Below are positions 1 through 5,387 of a stretch of 11,986 nt of DNA, in pieces. Positions within the stretch are counted from its first letter, which is position 1; every line of letters starts with the position of its first letter. The notes under the pieces are model-generated. The model saw only the letters and a list, made by a program, of their open reading frames with translations, was not told where the DNA came from and searched no databases. The position numbers and the translations under genes are program-made. Origin of the DNA: Micromonosporaceae bacterium (GTDB lineage Bacteria > Actinomycetota > Actinomycetes > Mycobacteriales > Micromonosporaceae); the NCBI GenBank assembly GCA_019690055.1, contig JADGGF010000081.1, positions 1 to 11,986 on the forward strand, in the 5' to 3' direction.

Positions 1-267
1 GACGTTGGCCGCGTCGCGCACCGCCGACGTCGCGAAGGCGAGCATGTCGTCGACCCCGTGCTGACTCGCCGCGACCCGGGCCGCGGCGACCGCCGCCCCC
101 AGCTCATCCGCGGCGTCGGGGGGCAGGGAGCCGTCAGGCCCGATGCGCTCGGCCAGGCGCAGCACCCGCTTGTCGGAGTAGGCCGGCCACGGATGCGCCC
201 CGCGGTGCGCGTCGACCACCAGGAGATGTACGGTGTTCGATCCCACGTCGAGCACCCCGAGCCGCAT
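1..267 (-). CDS. ppx: Ppx/GppA-family exopolyphosphatase, N-terminal part (gene runs off the left edge)
   Basis: The 89 visible residues begin MRLGVLDVGSNTVHLLVVDA, the phosphate-1 ATPase motif of the ASKHA fold shared by Ppx/GppA phosphatases. A second family signature, FATSAVRDAAN, lies at the truncated end. The fragment is very close to mycobacterial Ppx1 (Rv0496) as I remember it. Family members hydrolyse inorganic polyphosphate or the pppGpp 5'-phosphate in the cytoplasm; which substrate applies here cannot be told from 89 residues. The ATG at 265-267 is chosen because the family motif starts immediately after it; no strong ribosome-binding site is visible. The gene is divergent from the cysteine-rich gene at 396, with about 130 bp between them. 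The senX3-regX3 genes 5 kb away fit a phosphate theme. Only the N-terminal quarter or so of the usual ~300 residues is present. Confidence 0.93.
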   Translation of the reverse strand, partial: MRLGVLDVGSNTVHLLVVDAHRGAHPWPAYSDKRVLRLAERIGPDGSLPPDAADELGAAVAAARVAASQHGVDDMLAFATSAVRDAANV

Positions 268-348
268 ACCCGCGAGCCTAGGTCCACCGATGGCATCCGC
301 ACGGGCCAGGACACGGCACGGTTCACCGGACCACCGGGCGGTACGACG

Positions 349-354
349 TACGCT
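349..354 (+). promoter_or_regulatory. Candidate -10 box (TACGCT) of a leaderless transcript
   Basis: TACGCT fits the actinobacterial TANNNT -10 pattern. Six bases separate it from the ATG at 361, the spacing expected if transcription starts on the A of that ATG. No convincing -35 box is seen, which is common in actinobacteria. The box lies in the 128-bp divergent region between the ppx fragment and the cysteine-rich gene. A single GTTCACC heptamer (321-327), the core unit of PhoP/RegX3-type sites, lies just upstream, but without a second copy at 11 bp. Confidence 0.4.
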
Positions 355-360
355 GGCGCG

Positions 361-399
361 ATGACGTGTGTCCCGGCCTCGCTGTCGGTCCGCTCATGA
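361..399 (+). CDS. Possible 12-codon leaderless leader peptide overlapping the next start (ATGA)
   Basis: An ATG six bases after a TACGCT -10 box opens a 12-residue frame, MTCVPASLSVRS. Its TGA stop (397-399) overlaps the ATG of the downstream cysteine-rich gene (396-398) as ATGA. That geometry is typical of translational coupling and would explain why the downstream ATG lacks a visible Shine-Dalgarno sequence. Short leaderless ORFs ahead of genes are common in actinobacteria and sometimes act as attenuators. Here there is one Cys codon at position 3 but no Cys run, so amino-acid sensing is only speculation. A GTG at 366, in the frame of the downstream gene, is the competing explanation. Confidence 0.35.
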   Translation: MTCVPASLSVRS

Positions 400-1337
400 G
401 CAGCCGCTCGCGGGCCCTTCGCCGCACCGCCAAGGACTCCGCCTCCGGTTCCGGGCGGCCCTCGGGTCATTCCCACGACGACATGCCGGTGCTGATCACC
501 CTCGACCCGGCCCTGCCCGACTCGCCCGGCGGGAGCGCCGGTTCACCCAACGGCGCCGGTCCGCGCGACCGTGAGGTGGGGCTGGATTTCCCGCGCGAGT
601 GGCTGGAGTTCACCGATCCGGCCAACCCGGACCACGTGATCCGGGCAGACATGACGTGGCTGCTGTCGCGGTGGACGTGCATCTTCGGCCGCGGCTGCCA
701 CGGGATCATCGAGGGCAGATCTGTCGATGGCTGCTGCTCCCACGGCGCGTTCTTCACCGACAAGGACGACGAGAAGCGGCTGCGGGCCGCGGTCAAGCTG
801 CTCACGCCGCAGACGTGGCAGCACTACCGGCGGGGGTTCGACAACTACACGGAGATGGACACCATCGACGGCACCACTCCGGCTCGGCGGACCGCCACCC
901 GGCCCGATGGCCCCTGTGTCTTCCTCAACGACCCGGACTTCCCGGGCGGCGCCGGGTGCGCGCTGCACGCCCAGGCGCTGCGCGACGGGCGGCACCCGTT
1001 GGAGTACAAGCCCGACGTCTGCTGGCAGCTGCCGATCCGACGCGACCAGGAGTGGACCAAGCGGGTCGACGGATCGAAGATCCTGCTTACCGTTCTGGCC
1101 GAGTTCGACCGGCGCGGCTGGGGCGAGGGCGGGCACGACCTGTACTGGTGGTGCACCTCGTCGCCCGAGGCGCACGTGGGTGGCGAGCCGATGTACCGCT
1201 CGTACGGTCCCGAGCTCATCGCGTTGATCGGCGAGGAGGCCTACCACCGGCTCGTCGAGCTCTGCGAGGCGCGCGAACGGGCCGGCCTGGTCGCGGTGCA
1301 TCCCGCCACCGCGGCCGCCCGCCAGTCCAGCCGCTGA
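396..1337 (+). CDS. Cysteine-rich protein of unknown function, YkgJ/DUF3109-like metal-cluster candidate
   Basis: This encodes 313 residues with no signal peptide and no membrane segment, so it is probably cytoplasmic. I do not recognise a specific function. The visible hallmark is a spaced cysteine set: C95-x5-C101, C113-C114, C174, C188, C209 and C253 (in YWWCTS), with several nearby histidines and aromatics (DGCCSHGAFF, DVCWQLPI). That layout resembles proteins with the YkgJ/DUF3109-type zinc- or iron-chelating fold, but the match is by pattern only. The first ~75 residues are low-complexity and probably disordered. The ATG at 396 is preferred because it couples (ATGA) to the short frame at 361; an in-frame GTG at 366 and an ATG at 483, which begins the conserved-looking MPVLITLDP, are alternatives. 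The gene converges on the sigma-fusion gene, with 3 bp between the two stop codons and no room for a separate terminator. Confidence 0.9.
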   Translation: MSSRSRALRRTAKDSASGSGRPSGHSHDDMPVLITLDPALPDSPGGSAGSPNGAGPRDREVGLDFPREWLEFTDPANPDHVIRADMTWLLSRWTCIFGRGCHGIIEGRSVDGCCSHGAFFTDKDDEKRLRAAVKLLTPQTWQHYRRGFDNYTEMDTIDGTTPARRTATRPDGPCVFLNDPDFPGGAGCALHAQALRDGRHPLEYKPDVCWQLPIRRDQEWTKRVDGSKILLTVLAEFDRRGWGEGGHDLYWWCTSSPEAHVGGEPMYRSYGPELIALIGEEAYHRLVELCEARERAGLVAVHPATAAARQSSR

Positions 1338-1340
1338 CGC

Positions 1341-3629
1341 TCAGGGGCCGGTAGCGATCACGAGAGCGCCGAGCAGCCACTCGTCACTGCCCGCCACCGC
1401 GCTCACCACCGGGTCGCGGTTCTGCGCGGTGCCCGTCAGCACCACGGCGTCCGTGCCGAACGTGTTCCACCTGGCGGGCGTGCCGTTGGTGCGGCTGGTG
1501 AGCATGTTGTCGGGCGACGGCGCGTCGAGGGCCACCCCGTCCAGCATCACCAGGTCACCGGTCCGGCCCCGGTCGCCCTCCCAGGCGACGAGGCCCACGC
1601 TCGCGGAACCACTGGTGAGCCCGGTCAGCCTGGCCGACGTCGGTTCAGTGCCGCTGACCGCCACCAGCCCATCGAAGACCGCAACCGTCCGCTCCGGCCC
1701 ACCGTCGTCGACGATCGCCACGAGGGCCCACCCGGCGAACGTGCCGGGGCCGGTGGCGAACGCGGAGGGCGGCACCGCGACCCACCATTGCCCGTTGGCC
1801 CGGGCCGCACGGGCGAGCTCGGTGACGTCGGCGACGGCCTGATAGACGGGGTGGTTCAGCCAGGGGGCCGAAACCTGGGACACGCGGGTGGCGCTGACGA
1901 CCTGGTATCCGACGCTGCTGGGCGTCCGTACATACGCCGTCGGGGAGGTGGGCGGGGTGCCGGTGCCGGCCCAGTAGAGGCCGGCCCATCGGACCTCGCC
2001 GCCGAGCGAGAGGGTGGCGCCGCTGACGGCTGACCCGTACGGAGCGCCCAACGGAGCAAGGAGCTCGGTGTACGGCTCCATGGCGTAGTTGTCGTTGTCG
2101 ACATCGACGATGCCCGCGCCGCTGCGGGCCAGCGTGCAGGTCAACGCGAGCAGGCCACACGACAGCAACGAATTGCCCGCCGTGACGACCCTCGCCGGAG
2201 CGCTCATGATCGTGACGCCCCCGAGATCGCCATCGCCCGCGCCCGAACTCGTCCGTACTGTGGACGATCCGACGTCCGGCACGCTGATCTGCAGGAGTGG
2301 CAGGCCGACGCTGGCCGACGGGGCGACGGCGACCTTGAGGAGGGTCTGCGCGGTCTCGCCGACGGCCAACTGCGCGAGGACGCAGACGACGGTGGTCGTG
2401 CCCGAGCAGCTCCAGCCGTCCCCCTCGTCGCTGTCGAGCAGGGTGATCCCGGTCGGCAGGGTCACCGTCGCGGTGATCGGTCCCAGGCCGAGAAGCTTGA
2501 TCGATACGGACGCCGTGACAGTCAGCACGAGCGTTCCCTCCTGGCCGGGCGTCAGCTCACCGACCGGCTCCACGCTGGCGACCACGCCCGATGACTCCGC
2601 GGCCGTCCACACCGGCGCATCGCCCGCGTCGGACGGGCGCGGATCGACTGGAGCGGTCGACGCCGCCGGGGCGGCCGGCGCGGCCGGCGCCGACGGGTCG
2701 GTCGGCGCGGGCGAGTGGTGGGGAAGGACCGCGAGAGCGACCGCCATGATGCTGGCGGCGGCCGCGACGGCTGCGCCCACCTTGACCGCCGGTCCCCGGC
2801 CGAACACCGCCGACGCCGGGGCACCGCTGGACGCCGTGCTGAGGACGATGACCCCGGCCGTGCCGCGCGCCGCGAGGTAGGCGGTCGCGGCGCCGCCGAG
2901 GACGACCGGCCCGAGCAGGGCGCCGAGGCGGGAGTTGACGTCGGCGAGCTCACCGAAGAGCAACCGGCAGCGGTCGCACTCGTCGAGGTGACGCCGGACC
3001 CGCGCGGCCTCGGTTCGGGAGAGCCGGTTGCGGGTGTAGGCGGCCAGCCGGGACACGGTCGGGCGGCACTTCTCGTCGACGGCGCTACCGATGTGCGCGT
3101 GCAGGTAGCGCTCCCGCAGGCCCTCCCGGGCGCGGTAGGCCAACGCCGCCACCGCGTTGGCGCTGATCCCCAGCAACGGCGCGATGTCCGCCGGCTGCTC
3201 GCCCTCGACCTCGGTGTGCCAGAGCACCAGTTGCCAACGCTCCGGCAGGTCCTGGAAGGCCCGGGCGATGAGGCGACGCTCGTCGGCGGCTGCGGTGGGG
3301 TCCACGACGGGAACCCACGGCGTCAGCTCCTCGACCGGGTGCTCGCGCCCGCTCCGGCGGGCGCCGTCATAGAAGGCGTTACGGAGCGCGGAGAGCAGGT
3401 ACGGCCGGAACGCCTCAGCCGGGCCGTTGCCGCTTCGCAGCGCGGCCAGCACGCGCGTGAACGCCTCGGCGACCAGGTCGTCGGCGTCGGCGGCGTGCCC
3501 CGTCAGGGACCGGGCGAACCGAAGGGCCGCGGACGCGTGGCGGCGATAGAGCTCCGCGTACGCCTGCTCGTCCCCCGCCCGAGCTGCGGTGATGAGCTCG
3601 CCATCGGTGACCCGGTCCGCCCCGTGCAC
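1341..3629 (-). CDS. ECF sigma factor fused to zinc-binding anti-sigma domain, membrane anchor and large extracellular region
   Basis: This encodes 762 residues, against about 180-200 for an ordinary ECF sigma factor. Domains in order: sigma region 2 at ~9-90 (AELYRRH, then DADDLVAEAFTRVL); sigma region 4 at ~118-178, with a helix-turn-helix around PADIAPLLGISANAV; an anti-sigma zinc-binding motif H214-x3-C218-x2-C221 (HLDECDRC); hydrophobic stretches at ~238-265 and ~281-303; a Pro/Ala/Ser/Asp linker at ~306-345; a DUF11-like beta domain at ~345-475; and a C-terminal module at ~505-762 with RWAGLYWAG and YQAVADVTELA, otherwise seen in secreted adhesin-like proteins. The GTG at 3627-3629 is chosen because GAGAGGGG precedes it at good spacing; a GTG at 3660-3662 would add 11 residues with no comparable site. 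The likely role is a membrane-tethered sigma factor responding to a surface signal; release by proteolysis is inferred. If both hydrophobic stretches cross the membrane, the C-terminus would be cytoplasmic, so one crossing (281-303) is assumed. Confidence 0.93.
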   Translation of the reverse strand: MHGADRVTDGELITAARAGDEQAYAELYRRHASAALRFARSLTGHAADADDLVAEAFTRVLAALRSGNGPAEAFRPYLLSALRNAFYDGARRSGREHPVEELTPWVPVVDPTAAADERRLIARAFQDLPERWQLVLWHTEVEGEQPADIAPLLGISANAVAALAYRAREGLRERYLHAHIGSAVDEKCRPTVSRLAAYTRNRLSRTEAARVRRHLDECDRCRLLFGELADVNSRLGALLGPVVLGGAATAYLAARGTAGVIVLSTASSGAPASAVFGRGPAVKVGAAVAAAASIMAVALAVLPHHSPAPTDPSAPAAPAAPAASTAPVDPRPSDAGDAPVWTAAESSGVVASVEPVGELTPGQEGTLVLTVTASVSIKLLGLGPITATVTLPTGITLLDSDEGDGWSCSGTTTVVCVLAQLAVGETAQTLLKVAVAPSASVGLPLLQISVPDVGSSTVRTSSGAGDGDLGGVTIMSAPARVVTAGNSLLSCGLLALTCTLARSGAGIVDVDNDNYAMEPYTELLAPLGAPYGSAVSGATLSLGGEVRWAGLYWAGTGTPPTSPTAYVRTPSSVGYQVVSATRVSQVSAPWLNHPVYQAVADVTELARAARANGQWWVAVPPSAFATGPGTFAGWALVAIVDDGGPERTVAVFDGLVAVSGTEPTSARLTGLTSGSASVGLVAWEGDRGRTGDLVMLDGVALDAPSPDNMLTSRTNGTPARWNTFGTDAVVLTGTAQNRDPVVSAVAGSDEWLLGALVIATGP

Positions 3630-3861
3630 AGATCCGCCCCTCTCCGTCCGCCACCACCCCACTACTCCGAGCGATCAGATCAGGCCCGACCGCGTATCGG
3701 CTGTCGGGTTTGCGACGCAATGCCGACCTCAGACCGGCCGTCATAAATGCGCCGCGAAGAGGTCTACATGGTGACGACCCGCAACACCGTGCCGACGGAG
3801 CGTTGCGACGCCGGCGGGGTCGTCCCACGTCGGTGCTCGGGATGAGCTGGGCAACCGACGT
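3630..3861. other. Non-coding stretch upstream of the sigma-fusion gene
   Basis: No supported gene lies here. A perfect dyad TTGCG-A-CGCAA is present at 3710-3720, about 80 bp upstream of the sigma-fusion start. Read on the minus strand, TTGCGT (3715-3720) and GATACG (3693-3698) are 16 bp apart and could be a poor -35/-10 pair, but the -10 lacks the final T. I see no clear promoter. A 69-codon minus-strand open frame (3741-3950) has an Arg/Pro/Thr-rich translation with no recognisable domain and runs through the neighbouring inverted-repeat structure, so it is not called. Confidence 0.5.
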
Positions 3862-3968
3862 GCGATCACCGACGACCGCGGTGTCCTAGGGGCGAGGACC
3901 GCGGTCGGCCCGGTATGGCCGGCCGGCACCGTGGGCGGGCGGACGGTCATACCGGGTCCGGTGATCGC
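3862..3968. other. Three-way-junction inverted-repeat structure; candidate structured RNA or DNA element
   Basis: A perfect 10-bp outer stem (GCGATCACCG at 3862-3871 with CGGTGATCGC at 3959-3968) encloses two hairpins that fill the interior almost completely. Hairpin A spans 3874-3906: GACCGCGG pairs with CCGCGGTC, and TCCT with AGGA nearer the loop. Hairpin B spans 3909-3956: CCCGGTATG pairs with CATACCGGG, with an inner ACCGT/ACGGT stem. Only two unpaired bases separate the outer stem from hairpin A, and hairpin B is flanked by bases that could pair further (3907-3908 with 3957-3958). The element sits between the protease gene and the sigma-fusion gene and is about 230 bp upstream of the latter. 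Either strand could carry the RNA. No flanking target-site duplication is seen, so a small transposable element is not favoured. Function is unknown. Confidence 0.45.
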
Positions 3969-3980
3969 TGGGCCTCCCGG

Positions 3981-4060
3981 TCACGCTGTGAGTCACTCGG
4001 CGACGCTGTGAGTCACTTGGTGACGCTGTGAGTCACCCGGTGACGCTGGGGGTCAGGCCG
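3981..4060. repeat. 20-bp tandem repeat (three full units plus a degenerate fourth) with palindromic unit junctions
   Basis: Units start at 3981, 4001, 4021 and 4041. The shared core is GACGCTGTGAGTCAC, followed by a variable YY and GG. The first three units match well; the fourth has GGGGGTCA in place of TGAGTCA and contains the stop codon of the protease gene (TCA at 4053-4055 on the plus strand). Each junction forms a short dyad, GTCACnnGGnGAC: 3992-4004 imperfect, 4012-4024 with 5-bp arms, 4032-4044 with 6-bp arms. The palindromes therefore recur every 20 bp, close to two helical turns. The array could be a protein-binding array, a transcription terminator for the protease gene, or a simple tandem duplication. 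Confidence 0.8.
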
Positions 4061-4880
4061 AGTAACCGCGCGAGGAGATCCAGTCGGCCATCACGCGCAA
4101 CGGCACCTGGTACTCGTTGCTGCCCACCCGGTCGGCCGGGTCGGCCACGGTGATGATCTCTCCCTGGTCGCTGTAGCCGGTGATGGTCACGTAATGCCCA
4201 CCGTTGTAGGAGTGGACCTCGCCGGCCGTGTCGGTGACCGTCCCGATGATGTTCGCGACCACCGGGTCACCTCTGTTGATGGCCTTCATGACATCGTCGC
4301 GCAGCTTCTCGACCTGGGCGTCGGTCGCCCCGCGGTGCGACAGCTCCACGGACACGTACCGCTCGTAGCCGTACACGTCGTTGAGGACCCGGGTGACCTC
4401 GAAGATCGAGGCGGTGCCCGCCGGCGTGGTACCCAGGGCGCGGGCGAGGTCGTCGAAGCTCGGCCCGTACCCGTGGGCCGTCAGCGCGATCCGGGTGGCC
4501 GCCGGTCCGCAGTAGAACGCGTTGGGCTGCAGGAGGGCCTCGTAGCTGGGGATCTTCGCGGCGGTGGGCATCGCCACAGGCGCCGCGCTCGCGACCGCGC
4601 TGTCGGCCGACGCGGAGGTGTCGGCCGGTGCGGGGGCGTCGGCCGATGCGGCGGCGACCGGTGCGGGGGTGTCGGCGGCGTTGGCCAGCGCGCCGGGGCC
4701 GACGCCACCGCCGAAGGCGCTCAGGCCGGCGATCGCACCGAGGACGGCCAGGCCGTGCGCGGCTCGGCCGGTGCCGGCCCGGCGCACGACGTCCCCGACC
4801 GCGGCGTGGACGGCCCGAGCCGCGGCGTGGACCTTCTGTCGCGCGGCGTGGACGGTCCGGAATGCGGCGTTGACTGACAC
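4053..4880 (-). CDS. Exported C39-like (papain-fold) cysteine protease
   Basis: This encodes 275 residues. The C-terminal half (~110-275) has the C39/papain-like layout: Q118 and C124 in QPNAFYCGPAATRIAL, H229 in NGGHYVTITGY, and D247 in VADPAD, consistent with an oxyanion-hole Gln and a Cys-His-Asp triad. A hydrophobic segment at ~42-62 followed by ALANAAD looks like a signal peptide with a signal peptidase site near 66-69. An Ala/Pro/Ser-rich linker (~70-110) separates it from the enzyme domain. The N-terminus before the hydrophobic segment is unusually long and made of four heptads (see the repeat entry). The GTG at 4878-4880 is chosen because AAAGGAG (4886-4892) lies five bases upstream; a GTG at 4920-4922 lacks such a site. 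No transporter or bacteriocin precursor is adjacent, so this is probably a secreted wall or surface peptidase; its substrate is unknown. Confidence 0.92.
   Translation of the reverse strand: MSVNAAFRTVHAARQKVHAAARAVHAAVGDVVRRAGTGRAAHGLAVLGAIAGLSAFGGGVGPGALANAADTPAPVAAASADAPAPADTSASADSAVASAAPVAMPTAAKIPSYEALLQPNAFYCGPAATRIALTAHGYGPSFDDLARALGTTPAGTASIFEVTRVLNDVYGYERYVSVELSHRGATDAQVEKLRDDVMKAINRGDPVVANIIGTVTDTAGEVHSYNGGHYVTITGYSDQGEIITVADPADRVGSNEYQVPLRVMADWISSRGYSA
4791..4874 (-). repeat. Four 21-bp tandem repeats encoding a V[HN]AA heptad at the protease N-terminus
   Basis: On the plus strand GCGGCGTKGAC recurs at 4801, 4822, 4843 and 4864, exactly 21 bp apart. On the coding strand these encode VNAAFRT, VHAARQK, VHAAARA and VHAAVGD at residues 3-30, directly before the signal-peptide hydrophobic segment. 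The heptad period and the Ala/Val/His/Arg composition suggest a helix with one repeating face. The conserved bases sit at the VHAA half of each unit, so unit duplication is likely. Confidence 0.85.
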
Positions 4881-4943
4881 GCGAGCTCCTTTCACGCCCA
4901 GGACCTCGCCCACGGCACTCACCTGCGGGCTTGCTCCCGGCGT

Positions 4944-5009
4944 CGTTCGGGCAAGCGGCGACCAGCGGGGTCGCCGTCGGTGGCAGGGTCCTGCGACCGT
5001 ACCCGAACG
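4944..5009 (-). other. Candidate structured 5' leader of the protease mRNA
   Basis: An 8-bp outer stem (4944-4951 with 5002-5009, CGTTCGGG/CCCGAACG) encloses two hairpins. One is an 8-bp stem, 4956-4963 with 4969-4976 (CGGCGACC/GGTCGCCG), with a 5-base loop. The other is 4978-4999, CGGT/ACCG plus GCAG/CTGC around a G-G mismatch. In the minus-strand transcript this would lie 64-129 bases upstream of the protease start. A longer-range 7-bp pairing (4921-4927 with 5104-5110) could close a larger fold. The conserved strings I know for the c-di-AMP (ydaO) riboswitch are not visible, so no riboswitch class is assigned. GC-rich DNA folds readily, so confidence is moderate at best. Confidence 0.35.
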
Positions 5010-5083
5010 GACTAATCCTCTGAAACCCGGACGTGTCGCCCATCACACCGAAAAGCGGCACGCTGTTACCTACGGCAGTGTCT

Positions 5084-5105
5084 CGATTACGAGCAGTAGT
5101 AATCG
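5084..5105. promoter_or_regulatory. Operator-like dyad CGATTAC-N8-GTAATCG
   Basis: Two perfect 7-bp inverted arms (5084-5090 and 5099-5105) flank an 8-bp spacer, giving a 22-bp dyad. It is conspicuously AT-richer than its surroundings and lies in the divergent gap between the protease gene and senX3. The size and symmetry fit a dimeric repressor site. The cognate regulator is unknown, and the RegX3/PhoP family normally uses direct repeats instead. It could also be an mRNA hairpin of the protease leader. Confidence 0.4.
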
Positions 5106-5303
5106 CAGGTCAGAGCGGTGGTCACGGTCACGGGCCAGCCCCGTTCACCGCTTTCACGCCCTCCCAGCAGCACCACGACGAGGCCCCGGTCCAGCGCGTC
5201 GCGTGACGATCGTTGGTGAACGCCAGGGATTGGCCAGATGAACTTTCCCCAACAAAATTCCGATTTGTACGGTCGGCGCGGCGGCAACAGGTGCCGTGCG
5301 GCC

Positions 5304-5309
5304 TACCAT
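5304..5309 (+). promoter_or_regulatory. Candidate -10 box (TACCAT) for senX3-regX3
   Basis: TACCAT fits TANNNT and lies 79 bp upstream of the chosen senX3 start, with the predicted transcription start near the beginning of the 20-bp tandem array at 5316. No good -35 is seen 17-18 bp upstream. A second candidate, TACGGT at 5268-5273, has a weak TTTCCC at 5244-5249 as its -35. Confidence 0.3.
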
Positions 5310-5315
5310 CGCGGC

Positions 5316-5375
5316 GGGCCACCCGTGAGACAGGAGGGCCACCTGGGAGGCAGGAGGGCCACCCGTGAGGCAGAA
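5316..5375 (+). repeat. Three 20-bp tandem repeats in the senX3 leader, each carrying a Shine-Dalgarno-like core
   Basis: Units start at 5316, 5336 and 5356 and share GGGCCACCnGKGAGRCAGRA. Each unit end joins the next unit start to give AGGAGGG or AGAAGGG. The last of these, completed by GGGAG at 5376-5380, is the ribosome-binding site placed for the GTG at 5388. The leader therefore carries two extra ribosome-binding-like sequences at 20-bp intervals upstream of the true one. The array is unrelated in sequence to the 20-bp array at 3981. Confidence 0.8.
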
Positions 5376-5387
5376 GGGAGCGTGGCC

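Noticed and set aside
58..399. 113-codon plus-strand open frame at the left edge
   Set aside because: It runs antisense to the Ppx N-terminus for most of its length and has no recognisable domain. Only its last 12 codons (361-399) have an independent start signal.
2715..3746. 343-codon plus-strand open frame opposite the sigma-fusion gene
   Set aside because: It is antisense to clear sigma-factor motifs and has the Gly/Arg/Val-rich composition expected of the opposite frame in GC-rich coding DNA.
3741..3950. 69-codon minus-strand open frame in the intergenic gap
   Set aside because: Its translation is a Pro/Arg/Thr-rich string with no recognisable domain and no convincing ribosome-binding site, and it is largely made of the arms of the inverted-repeat structure.
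3862..3968. Miniature inverted-repeat transposable element
   Set aside because: The 10-bp terminal arms would fit, but no target-site duplication flanks them and the interior is fully organised into two hairpins.
4881..5110. c-di-AMP (ydaO-type) riboswitch ahead of the protease gene
   Set aside because: The context is suggestive and the region can fold, but the conserved single-stranded strings I associate with that class are not visible, so only a generic structured leader is listed.
5143..5158. Classical PHO box (11-bp direct repeats) upstream of senX3
   Set aside because: The two TTCAC units are 9 bp apart instead of 11, and no third unit in register is present.
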